A stretch of 64,000 nucleotides of DNA from Bradyrhizobium sp. CB82 (GTDB taxonomy: Bacteria; Pseudomonadota; Alphaproteobacteria; Rhizobiales; Xanthobacteraceae), in NCBI RefSeq assembly GCF_029714405.1, contig NZ_CP121650.1, positions 744,001-808,000 on the forward strand, in the 5' to 3' direction. Shown here in pieces: positions 44,447 to 51,678 of the stretch (position 1 is the stretch's first letter; every line of letters starts with the position of its first letter). Under the pieces are notes generated by a model. It was given only the letters and a program-made list of their open reading frames with translations. It searched no databases and was not told the DNA's origin. The translations under genes and the position numbers were made by a program.

Positions 44447-45102
44447 GACGTCCGCTCTTCCAGCAGCCGTGCCATCGCGGCGCGCAGCTCGCTCATGCCG
44501 GTCGACGAGCGTGAGGAGGTCGCGAGCACGTTCGGAAACGCGGCCGGGTGCTTTGCCAGCGCCGCTTCCGTTTCGGCGATGCGGCTGGCAAGCTCAGAAG
44601 CCTTCACCTGATCGGTCTTGGTCAGCACGATCTGGTAGCTGACAGCCGAGCGGTCGAGCGTCCGCAGGATTTCGAGGTCGACGTCCTTGAGGCCGTGCCG
44701 TGCGTCGATCAGCACATAGACGCGCGCCAGTGACGCGCGGCCGAGCAGGAATTTGTGGATCAGGTCGGTCCAGGATGCGACCTGCGTCTTCGGCGCCTTG
44801 GCATAGCCATAGCCGGGCATGTCGACGAGCCGCAGACCGGTCTTGTCGGGACCCTCGAAGAAGATCAGCTCTTGCGTCCGCCCTGGCGTGTGCGAGGTGC
44901 GCGCGAGATTGTTGCGGCCGGTCAGCGCGTTGATCAGGCTCGACTTGCCGACATTGGAACGTCCGGCAAAGGCGATCTCCAGCCCCGCCATCGGCGGCAG
45001 CGTTTGAATCGAGGGCGAGGCCCACACGAACCGCCAGTCGCGCGCGAACAGCTTTCGCCCGGATTCGATCAGCCTGTCGTCGGTATCGTTGTTCAAGCCC
45101 AC
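44443..45102 (-). CDS. engB: Ribosome biogenesis GTP-binding protein EngB/YsxC
   Basis: A 219-residue TRAFAC GTPase needed for 50S assembly. Motifs are G1 AGRSNVGKSSLIN, G2 region TSHTPGRTQ, G3 DMPGYGYAK and G4 TKTDQ. It is about 20 residues longer at the N-terminus than E. coli YihA. The start is GTG 45102, the only plausible one. It is transcribed from the same strand as yidC but separated by a dispersed repeat (module 1, 45118-45216), and it overlaps DUF423. Confidence 0.96.
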   Translation of the reverse strand: MGLNNDTDDRLIESGRKLFARDWRFVWASPSIQTLPPMAGLEIAFAGRSNVGKSSLINALTGRNNLARTSHTPGRTQELIFFEGPDKTGLRLVDMPGYGYAKAPKTQVASWTDLIHKFLLGRASLARVYVLIDARHGLKDVDLEILRTLDRSAVSYQIVLTKTDQVKASELASRIAETEAALAKHPAAFPNVLATSSRSSTGMSELRAAMARLLEERTS

Positions 45103-45117
45103 GGCTCCGTATCAGTG

Positions 45118-45216
45118 CCTCATGGTGAGGAGGCGCGAAGCGCCGTCTCGAACCATGACGGTGCCCGCGGCCATCCTTCGAGACGCGGCCTTGCGGCCGC
45201 TCCTCAGGATGAGGTT
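45118..45216. repeat. Dispersed repeat, copy C (module 1 only)
   Basis: CCTCATGGTGAGGAGGCGCG followed by GTCTCGAACCATGACGG, then CCATCCTTCGAGACGC and CTCCTCAGGATGAGG: two palindromic hairpins of module 1. It matches copies A and B over about 100 bases but lacks module 2. It is inserted between the yidC stop and the engB start. Confidence 0.85.
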
Positions 45217-45231
45217 CGAAGTACCCTTAAC

Positions 45232-47076
45232 TTACGTCGCCTTCTTTGCGAACGTTGCCTTGAGATTGTCGAACAACTCCACCTTCACGCCGTTGCGGCG
45301 CATGATGAAGCTCTGCTGGATCACCGAGAGCAGGTTGTTCCAGGCCCAGTAGATCACGAGGCCCGCCGGGAAGCCCGCCAGCATGAAGGTGAAGATCAGC
45401 GGCATCCAGTCGAAGATGATCTTCTGCGTCGGATCCGGCGGCGTCGGGTTCAGCTTCATCTGGAACCACATCGTGATGCCCATGATGATCGGCCATACGC
45501 CGAGCGCGAGATAGTGGCCGAACACCGGGATCGTGGTCGGATCGAACGGGATCAGGCCGAACAGGTTGAACAGGTTGGTCGGATCGGGCGCCGAGAGGTC
45601 CTTGATCCAGCCATAGAAATGCGCGTGCCGCATTTCGATGGTGACGAACAGCACCTTGTAGAGCGAGAAGAATACCGGGATCTGGATCACCACGGGGAGA
45701 CAGCCGGCGACCGGATTGATCTTCTCCTTGCGGTAGATCTCCATCATCTCCTGCTGCTGCTTCACCTTGTCGTCGGGATAACGCTCGCGGAGCGCCTGAA
45801 GCTGCGGCTGGATCGACTTCATCTTCGCCATCGAGGCGTAGGACTTGTTCGCCAGCGGGAAGAACAGGAGCTTCACGATCACGGTCACGAGCAGGATCGA
45901 GATGCCGAAATTGCCGAAGAAGCGGTAGAAGAAATCGAGTCCCAGGAACATCGGCTTGGTGATGAAGTAGAACCAGCCCCAGTCGATCAACAGATCGAAA
46001 TGGTTCAGCCCCAGCTCCTTGTTGTAGCCGCCGAGCCCTGCGAACGGGAACACACCGACGACGCCGGCTTCCTTGGCGCCGGCGAACAGCCGCGCGTTCG
46101 CCGTCGCGGTGCCGCCGATCGCAACCGTCACGGGATCGAGCAGGTAGTCGGTCTGGTAGGTCCGGTTGTTGCCGGTGAGGTTCGAGGAGAAGCGCGCGTC
46201 GAGCTTCGCGTTGGTGTCGGGCAAAAGCGCCGAGGCCCAGTATTTGTCGGTGATGCCGAGCCAGCCGTCGGTGGCCTTGAAGTTCACCTGCTTGGCGTCG
46301 TCGATCTTCTTGTAGGCATATTCCTGCAAGCCGTGCTCGCCGAGATAGCCGATCAGGCCTTCATGCAGGATGTAGTAGCCGGAGACGTGCGGCGTGCCGT
46401 GGCGCGAGATCAGCGCGTAAGGGTAGAGCGTGACCGGCGCGTTGCCGACATTGCTCACTTCGTCCTTGACGGTGAAGAGATAATGGTCGTCGACCGAGAT
46501 GGTGCGGCGGAAGGCGAGGCCCTCGCCAGTGTCATACTTCAGCACCACTGGCGTCGACGGCGTCAGGCTGCCATTGCCGTCCTGCTGCCAGACGGTCTGG
46601 GCATCCGGCAGCTTCGCCGTCACGCCCGTTGCGGGCACCCAGCCGAACTCGGCGTAATAGGGCTCTGCCGTGCCCGAGGGCGAATAGAGGATGATCGGCG
46701 GCGAGCTCGGGTCGACCGTCTCGCGGTACTGCACCAGCGCGAGGTCGTCGATGCGCCCGCCCTTCAGCGAGATGCTGCCGGCAAGGCGCGGTGTGTCGAT
46801 TTTCACGCGCGGACTCGCACTGAGCGCGGCGTCGCGGGCAACGACCGGCTGGTTCGTGGCCGAGGCGGCCGCCGGCGCGGGCGTGGCGCCGGCCTGGGGC
46901 GTAGCCGATGGCGAGGCGGTCGGGCTCGGCTGTGCCGTGCCCTTCTGCAGCTCGGCCTGCGCCTGCTGCTGCGCGCGCTGCTTCTCCATCTGCGGCACAT
47001 TGTAGAAATACTGCCAGGCGATCAGCACCAGGCCGGACAGAATGACGGCGAGGATGGTGTTGCGATTGTCGGTCAT
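45232..47076 (-). CDS. yidC: Membrane protein insertase YidC
   Basis: Inserts and folds inner-membrane proteins alone or with SecYEG. The 614-residue product has an N-terminal membrane segment (about 8-23) and a large periplasmic beta-domain (about 75-355) preceded by an Ala/Pro/Thr-rich linker. Five transmembrane segments of the conserved core follow (about 375-600), including the KPMFLGLDFFYRFFGNFGIS start of the core and the cytosolic hairpin (AKMKSIQPQLQALRERYPDDK). ATG 47076 with GAAGAG. It follows rnpA by 16 bp, so yidD, normally between these two, is absent here. Confidence 0.97.
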   Translation of the reverse strand: MTDNRNTILAVILSGLVLIAWQYFYNVPQMEKQRAQQQAQAELQKGTAQPSPTASPSATPQAGATPAPAAASATNQPVVARDAALSASPRVKIDTPRLAGSISLKGGRIDDLALVQYRETVDPSSPPIILYSPSGTAEPYYAEFGWVPATGVTAKLPDAQTVWQQDGNGSLTPSTPVVLKYDTGEGLAFRRTISVDDHYLFTVKDEVSNVGNAPVTLYPYALISRHGTPHVSGYYILHEGLIGYLGEHGLQEYAYKKIDDAKQVNFKATDGWLGITDKYWASALLPDTNAKLDARFSSNLTGNNRTYQTDYLLDPVTVAIGGTATANARLFAGAKEAGVVGVFPFAGLGGYNKELGLNHFDLLIDWGWFYFITKPMFLGLDFFYRFFGNFGISILLVTVIVKLLFFPLANKSYASMAKMKSIQPQLQALRERYPDDKVKQQQEMMEIYRKEKINPVAGCLPVVIQIPVFFSLYKVLFVTIEMRHAHFYGWIKDLSAPDPTNLFNLFGLIPFDPTTIPVFGHYLALGVWPIIMGITMWFQMKLNPTPPDPTQKIIFDWMPLIFTFMLAGFPAGLVIYWAWNNLLSVIQQSFIMRRNGVKVELFDNLKATFAKKAT

Positions 47077-47092
47077 CTCTTCAGTCTCGTCA

Positions 47093-47470
47093 TCAATCCG
47101 GTTTGCGGCCCGCTCGTGCGGGCGTCTGCCCGCGTCCCTTCGTCGCCGGCCGCCGCGATTGGGCGAACGCGGCGCGCAGGTCGTCGAGCATGACCGCGAA
47201 GTCGCGCGTGAGCGCGTCCCTGCGGCCGACTAGCACATAATCATGGTGGGGGTGCATCGACACCGGGTCGCAGCGCTTCATCAGTTCGCGAAGCCTGCGC
47301 CGGATGCGATTGCGCTCGGTGGCGGTGCCGTTTTTCTTGGTAACGGTAAAGCCGACGCGGATCGGGCCGTCGTCATCGCGGCGACGGCTTTGCAGGACGA
47401 ACGCGGCTCTGTTCACCCGCACGCCATTGGCAACGGCGAGGAAATCCGCCCGCTGCCTCAGCCGATCCAT
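47093..47470 (-). CDS. rnpA: Ribonuclease P protein component
   Basis: Protein subunit of RNase P, which matures tRNA 5' ends. 125 residues, with the family signature RNRIRRRLREL near residues 54-64 and an IRVGFTVTKKNGTA segment before it. The C-terminal 20 residues are Arg/Ala-rich and lie beyond the fold. It follows rpmH by 30 bp and precedes yidC by 16 bp, a standard rpmH-rnpA operon. ATG 47470. Confidence 0.96.
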   Translation of the reverse strand: MDRLRQRADFLAVANGVRVNRAAFVLQSRRRDDDGPIRVGFTVTKKNGTATERNRIRRRLRELMKRCDPVSMHPHHDYVLVGRRDALTRDFAVMLDDLRAAFAQSRRPATKGRGQTPARAGRKPD

Positions 47471-47500
47471 GATGAAATCCCAAAAAGGGGCCAGTCCGGC

Positions 47501-47635
47501 TTAGGCGCTCAGACGCTTGCGGCCACGGGCGCGGCGGGCGGCGAGGACCTTGCGGCCGCCGGCGGTGGCGAGGCGGGCACGGAAGCCGTGACGGCGCTTG
47601 CGCACCAGTTTGCTGGGTTGATAAGTCCGCTTCAC
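47501..47635 (-). CDS. rpmH: 50S ribosomal protein L34
   Basis: The 44-residue product starts with GTG at 47635 ([20 protein letters not shown]), preceded by GGAGAA seven bases upstream. It continues with [20 protein letters not shown], the L34 sequence. Leads the rpmH-rnpA-yidC transcript. The frame extends further upstream, but the true L34 start is unmistakable. Confidence 0.98.
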   Translation of the reverse strand: MKRTYQPSKLVRKRRHGFRARLATAGGRKVLAARRARGRKRLSA

Positions 47636-47986
47636 GGGGTTGTTCTCCGCTGACCGGGCAAATTGCCTTTGGAATTGAAGGATACGTCCGAAAGATGCGG
47701 CCCAAAATGGGCCCTTTCCGGCCCCAAAAGAGCCGCTCCCGGTGTCACTCCGGGTCATCGCGGACAATTCGGCGCGGCTTATAAGGGAGCGTCCGCTTTT
47801 CGTCAACGCCGCGGGGTGGGTCCAATTGGCGAATATCGCTGTTTCCGCGGGGTTTTTGCCAATGGAGGTAGCGACTCGCCGTTTCCGCGCTTACATCCTA
47901 ACTCGGCAGATTAGTGATCCGTAATTTGACCGGCCGGTCCAGCGGGCCGCATCCTCCACAAGTCGAGGCCAACGAAGGCGAAACTC
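47636..47986. promoter_or_regulatory. Divergent control region of rpmH and the histidine kinase gene
   Basis: 351 bases hold the promoter of the rpmH operon on the minus strand and that of the sensor kinase on the plus strand. I see no gene in it. There are no repeated DnaA boxes and no dnaA next to rpmH, so this is not an oriC-type arrangement. Confidence 0.5.
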
Positions 47987-49543
47987 GTGTCAGCGACAGA
48001 CCTTCAGCCCGCCGAAAGGGGCTTGGCGCGCCAGGACCTGGAGCGCCAGGACCTGGAGCGCCAAGACCTGGAGCCCATGGGGCCGCCGGAGCCGGCGGCG
48101 GCGCGGCCGCGCGCCCCACGCCGGCTCGGCCTATCCGGCAAGCTCCTGCTGCTGACCGTCCCCCTGGTGATGATCGCGGCGAGCATGCTCTACGTGCCGG
48201 CGATCGCCAACTTCTGGGTCAACCGGCTGAACGACCGCGTCGCCGCGGCAAACACCGCGGCGCTGGTGCTCGACGCCGCGCCACTCGGCACGGTCCCGGA
48301 CTCGCTGTCGCGGCAGATCCTGAGGAGCATCAACGCGCGCGCGGTGGCGATCAAGATGGGCCAGCAGCGCCGCCTGCTCGCCAGCGCCGACCTGCCGGCC
48401 GCGATCGAGCACGACATCGACATGCGCGAGATGACGGCCTGGCAGGCGATCACCGGCTCCTTCCAGATGATGCTGGAGACCGGCAACCAGGCCATCCGCA
48501 TCGTCGGCCCGTCGGTTGGCAATGCGCAGTTCATCGAGGTCGTCACCGACGAATTGCCGCTGCGGCAGGCGATGTACCGCTTCTCCCGCAACGTCGTGGT
48601 GGTCGCCCTGTTCATCGCGGTCCTGACCGCGGGCCTCGTCTATCTCGCGCTCCATTATCTGTTCGTGCGGCCGATGCGGCGGCTGACCGCGAGCCTGGTC
48701 GGCTTCCATGAAAACCCGGAGAGCTCGGCGGGAATCATCGTGCCGAGCCAGCGCGGCGACGAGATCGGGGTTGCCGAGCGCGAGCTGTCGGACATGCAGC
48801 GCGACCTGATGTCGATGCTGCATCAGAAGAGCCGGCTTGCCGCCCTTGGCCTTGCGGTCTCCAAGATCAACCACGATCTGCGCAATCTGCTGGCGTCGGC
48901 GCAGCTGCTGTCCGACCAGCTCGCCAGCGTGCCCGATCCGCGGGTGCAGCGCTTTGCGCCAAAGCTCGTGCGCTCGCTCGAGCGCGCCATCGCCTTCTGC
49001 CAGTCGACCTTGTCCTACGGCCGCGCCCAGGAGGCCGCGCCCGATCGCCGCCTGATCCTGATCGAGCCGGTGGTCATGGAAGTGCGCGAAACCGCGGGCC
49101 TCGCCTCCGATGCCTCGATCACGTGGGTTGCCGCGATCGAGCGCGGGCTGTCGATCGATGCCGACCCCGACCAGCTGTTCCGCGTGCTGCTCAACCTCGT
49201 CCGCAACGCGGCGCAGGCGCTGGAAACGCACGCCGCGAGCGCGGTCGGTCCGCAGCAGATCCGGATCACGGGCAAGCGCGAGGGCGCGGTCGCGATTCTC
49301 GAAGTCTCCGACACCGGCCCGGGCGTGCCGGAAAAGACCCGGGAGCACCTGTTCGAGGCGTTCCAGACCTCGGGCCGCCCCGGTGGCAGTGGCCTTGGGC
49401 TGGCGATCGCCGCCGAGCTCGTCCGCGCCCATGGCGGCGACATTCACCTCGTCGAAGGCACCATCGGCGCCACCTTCCGGATCGTGATCCCCGACCGTCC
49501 CGTGGAACTCCTCTCCATCCGCAACGAGCGGGCCAGGGCGTAA
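47987..49543 (+). CDS. HAMP-containing sensor histidine kinase
   Basis: A 518-residue membrane kinase; GTG 47987 follows AAGG. The first 35 residues contain a repeated RQDLE motif from three 15-bp tandem units at 48029-48073. Two transmembrane segments (about 51-75 and 202-225) flank a periplasmic domain of about 130 residues. HAMP follows (about 225-275), then the HisKA-like SKINHDLRNLLASAQ with His296, and the HATPase domain (N box NLVRNAAQA, DTGPGVP, GGSGLGLAIAAEL). No response regulator is adjacent, so it is an orphan kinase here. The signal it senses is unknown. Confidence 0.9.
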   Translation: MSATDLQPAERGLARQDLERQDLERQDLEPMGPPEPAAARPRAPRRLGLSGKLLLLTVPLVMIAASMLYVPAIANFWVNRLNDRVAAANTAALVLDAAPLGTVPDSLSRQILRSINARAVAIKMGQQRRLLASADLPAAIEHDIDMREMTAWQAITGSFQMMLETGNQAIRIVGPSVGNAQFIEVVTDELPLRQAMYRFSRNVVVVALFIAVLTAGLVYLALHYLFVRPMRRLTASLVGFHENPESSAGIIVPSQRGDEIGVAERELSDMQRDLMSMLHQKSRLAALGLAVSKINHDLRNLLASAQLLSDQLASVPDPRVQRFAPKLVRSLERAIAFCQSTLSYGRAQEAAPDRRLILIEPVVMEVRETAGLASDASITWVAAIERGLSIDADPDQLFRVLLNLVRNAAQALETHAASAVGPQQIRITGKREGAVAILEVSDTGPGVPEKTREHLFEAFQTSGRPGGSGLGLAIAAELVRAHGGDIHLVEGTIGATFRIVIPDRPVELLSIRNERARA

Positions 49544-49562
49544 GGTCGGCCAGAGGCCGACC
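49544..49562 (+). terminator. Stem-loop directly after the kinase stop codon
   Basis: GGTCGGCC (49544-49551), loop AGA, GGCCGACC (49555-49562): a perfect 8-bp GC-rich stem starting just after the TAA. A following U tract is missing, so termination may be weak, but the position is right. Confidence 0.6.
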
Positions 49563-49838
49563 GGGCATTCCGGGATGGTCCCACCGGATCCGGCCTTCGG
49601 CCCGCCCGATTGCAGGCTCAGGGCGAGGCCCGGAATCCATAGTCATGGATTTTGGGTTCGCGGCGTCGTCGCGCCCGGGAAAGAGGGTTGGAAGGCGGCA
49701 GTGACTCCAAATACCGCTCTTCCAGACCTTGCCAATCGGGACAAGAGCGGTTAGTCAGAGCGCTCTTTCGCACCCCCTCCGGCCCCGTCCGGAGGCTGCG
49801 TGCGGGCGATCCGCCCGCACAGCTGTTTTGCGAAACAC

Positions 49839-49915
49839 GCGCCCGTAGCTCAGCTGGATAGAGCATCAGACTACGAATCTGAGGGTCGGACGTTCGAATC
49901 GTTCCGGGCGCGCCA
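49839..49915 (+). tRNA. tRNA-Arg (ACG)
   Basis: A complete 77-nt cloverleaf including encoded CCA: acceptor arm GCGCCCG/CGGGCGC, D arm GCTC...GAGC with AGCTGGATA loop, anticodon arm TCAGA-CTACGAA-TCTGA with anticodon ACG (49873-49875), variable GGGTC and T arm GGACG-TTCGAAT-CGTTC, discriminator G. Anticodon ACG (read as ICG) decodes the arginine codons CGU/CGC/CGA. A decayed transposase begins just downstream. Confidence 0.97.
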
Positions 49916-49924
49916 TTTCGGTAC

Positions 49925-50220
49925 TGTCCAGCCCTGAGACGACATGGGTAACAGGTCGTACCTAAGACATGGGTGACAACCTAGTGCCGAACGGGTTGTC
50001 GAGGGGCTGCAGGGTCCTCTGTTCCAAGTCGATCCCAAATCGTAGTGCATGAAGCTGACGAGCCAAATGCCCTCGTCTATCTCCTTGATGCCGAGTTTCT
50101 CATAGCGCTACAGCGAACGAGTAGTGCCCATCTTCATCGGCCGCGGCGCGCCATCTATCCCAGGTCCGTTCCGGACACTTGGGTTACGTTTCATTGTGGG
50201 GACATAGGTAACACTTTCGG
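49925..50220. mobile_element. Decayed insertion sequence (IS481-like transposase remnant)
   Basis: On the minus strand a transposase C-terminus can be read: RYEKLGIKEIDEGIWLVSF, then MHYDLG. After a two-base loss it continues in another frame as IDLEQRTLQPLDNPFGTRLS to a TAG at 49964-49962. This is the end of an integrase-core (DDE) transposase of the type found in IS481-like elements. Terminal-type repeats ACATGGGTAACA (49943) and ACATGGGTGACA (49967) follow the stop, and a related GACATAGGTAACAC lies at about 50198-50215. The bulk of the element is deleted. It starts only about ten bases after tRNA-Arg. Confidence 0.65.
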
Positions 50221-50321
50221 TCCAAAGGGATTCGCGAGGAGAGTGGGCGAACTCGTACGCTAAGGGCGCCTGAATTCTATGCACGCAGCCAGGATCTTTT
50301 CGGGTCAGGAACGTGCATAGC

Positions 50322-50822
50322 TCAGTATTCCAGCATGTGAAGATCAGTCGGCTCCGGTTCCGTGCCCGCTGCTGTCAGCATCGCGTGGACCTGCCCCCGA
50401 TGGTGTGTCTGGTGGTTGAAAAGCTGTACAACACAGAGCGTTTTTGGCTTCTCGATCCGAGCAGAACCATCCCCAGGGTACCAGACAAGCATCCCGTCCA
50501 GGTCCGCGTCGAGCAATCTCGCGGACCACTCTTCGATTTCCTCGTCCCTTTGCAAACGGAGCGCCTTGAAGTCTCTCCAATCTGATGGATTTGTGAGAGA
50601 GTGCTTGATGTTTTCTTCTGGACGCTCGTTCCCCTTTAATCGCTCCAGTATCAGGGCATCCGCCCAATAAAGATGGTTTAATGTAGCTGCGATCGATTGG
50701 AAGAAAGCCCCTCGATCCTTCCAACGATCCTCGTTGGTAAGCTCATCGGCGGCAGTTACCAGCGATCTATTCTGCCAAGTGTTGTAACGCGACATAAGTC
50801 GGCAGTATCCGGCTGAGATCAT
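50322..50822 (-). CDS. DinB family protein
   Basis: A 166-residue protein of the DinB/YfiT four-helix-bundle superfamily. Metal-ligand histidines are in the expected places: NHLYWADALILERL (about residue 49) and HQTHHRGQVHAML (about 139-151). The typical start MISAGYCRLMSRYNTWQN matches the N-terminal helix. Members act as thiol-dependent or metal-dependent small-molecule enzymes, often in DNA damage or detoxification contexts; the substrate is unknown. GGAGG precedes ATG 50822. Its GC content seems lower than that of its neighbours, and it lies in the patch beside tRNA-Arg. Confidence 0.85.
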   Translation of the reverse strand: MISAGYCRLMSRYNTWQNRSLVTAADELTNEDRWKDRGAFFQSIAATLNHLYWADALILERLKGNERPEENIKHSLTNPSDWRDFKALRLQRDEEIEEWSARLLDADLDGMLVWYPGDGSARIEKPKTLCVVQLFNHQTHHRGQVHAMLTAAGTEPEPTDLHMLEY

Positions 50823-51262
50823 TTCTCGTCCTCCAAAAGTTATCGATGTCTGGCTGGAACAGTGCCGGACGGAATAGTCTTGTCCTATGCAATCCGCGTC
50901 ACGTTGCTTGCGTCAGGCTGGTCGCCTGAGTGACGGTATGCTGCACTTAGATGATAAACATAGGCTTTTCGCTGTTCTCCGACAATCATGCATTAGCGCA
51001 AATGTCGGTTGTTGTGCCATCAGGTCGACGCCCGGATTGAACGGCACAGCCGGTATCGAAGGGAAAGCGGACACGTTGCGATATCGGGAAGACGCCCACC
51101 TGCAAAGCGTAGGGCAGGATCGCAGACCGTCGCAGCTTTGCTGATTGGAGCGCATCGCAGGCTGCGGCATCATAGCGCATCGGCCGTGGCGCGCCATTCG
51201 TGACCATTCGTTGCCAGGCTGTCTCCACCAGCCTTCCGGCGTCCCTGCTAAAGCGGAATTGC
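50823..51262. other. Unassigned DNA with an open frame of uncertain status
   Basis: 440 bases between dinB and the next small gene. A minus-strand frame (50986-51303) overlaps the downstream gene and reads NGAPRPMRYDAAACDALQ, then LRRSAILPYALQVG, which looks somewhat protein-like but has no recognisable family or ribosome binding site. I leave it unassigned. Composition is less GC-rich than the surroundings. Confidence 0.4.
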
Positions 51263-51604
51263 TTAGGGGTGACCGCGGCTTTGGATCGGAATTCTTGCCG
51301 CAACGTCTGGCCGGTTTTTCTCGAGCCAGGCTACCGCCTCCGGTCCATCGACGAGACACTCGAAGGTTTCCCAAGCTGGATCCTCGAGGGTGTCGGGTTG
51401 CAGGCGCTTCGCCGCATACTCGACGAGGTCATGAAGACCTTCGTATCCTCGCCGGCGCTCGAGCGAGTCCGCAATCGCCGTGCTGGCCCAGCCTCGTTGG
51501 GCCAAGTCGACGATGCTCGGAACGTCAGCCTCGCTGAACCAGGGCGTGGCATCGAATTCGAGACAGCGGATGTTGTCGGCGGTATGGCAAGTCGCGTGGA
51601 TCAT
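51263..51604 (-). CDS. Hypothetical protein, 113 aa
   Basis: ATG 51604 with GGAGGG upstream. The product looks like a genuine cytosolic protein: an N-terminal MIHATCHTADNIRCLEF and DVPSIVDLAQRGWASTAIAD with helix-turn character, then RRGYEGLHDLVEYAAKRL and FECLVDGPEAVAWLE. No family I can name. It lies about 190 bp upstream of nothing obvious and 75 bp after the GDH stop on the same strand order. Confidence 0.6.
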   Translation of the reverse strand: MIHATCHTADNIRCLEFDATPWFSEADVPSIVDLAQRGWASTAIADSLERRRGYEGLHDLVEYAAKRLQPDTLEDPAWETFECLVDGPEAVAWLEKNRPDVAARIPIQSRGHP

Positions 51605-51678
51605 CGGGTCCCTCCGTTCACCGCTAACAACCCTGCCCCTGACATTGCATTCCAGATTCGCTGGCGCGGCCGGCGCCG

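Noticed and set aside
44755..47193. An 812-codon plus-strand open frame across engB and yidC
   Set aside because: It is a high-GC antisense shadow; its composition (repeated Arg, His, Val, Glu) is typical of such frames, and yidC is certain.
47636..47986. Possible replication origin next to rpmH
   Set aside because: No dnaA gene is nearby and I see no cluster of DnaA boxes; in this group oriC lies elsewhere.
49907..51198. Direct repeat of GGCGCGCCATT from the tRNA-Arg end as attachment sites
   Set aside because: The match is only 11 bp, and a similar GGCGCGCCAT occurs inside the IS remnant too, so chance in high-GC DNA cannot be excluded. Kept only as a remark in a finding.
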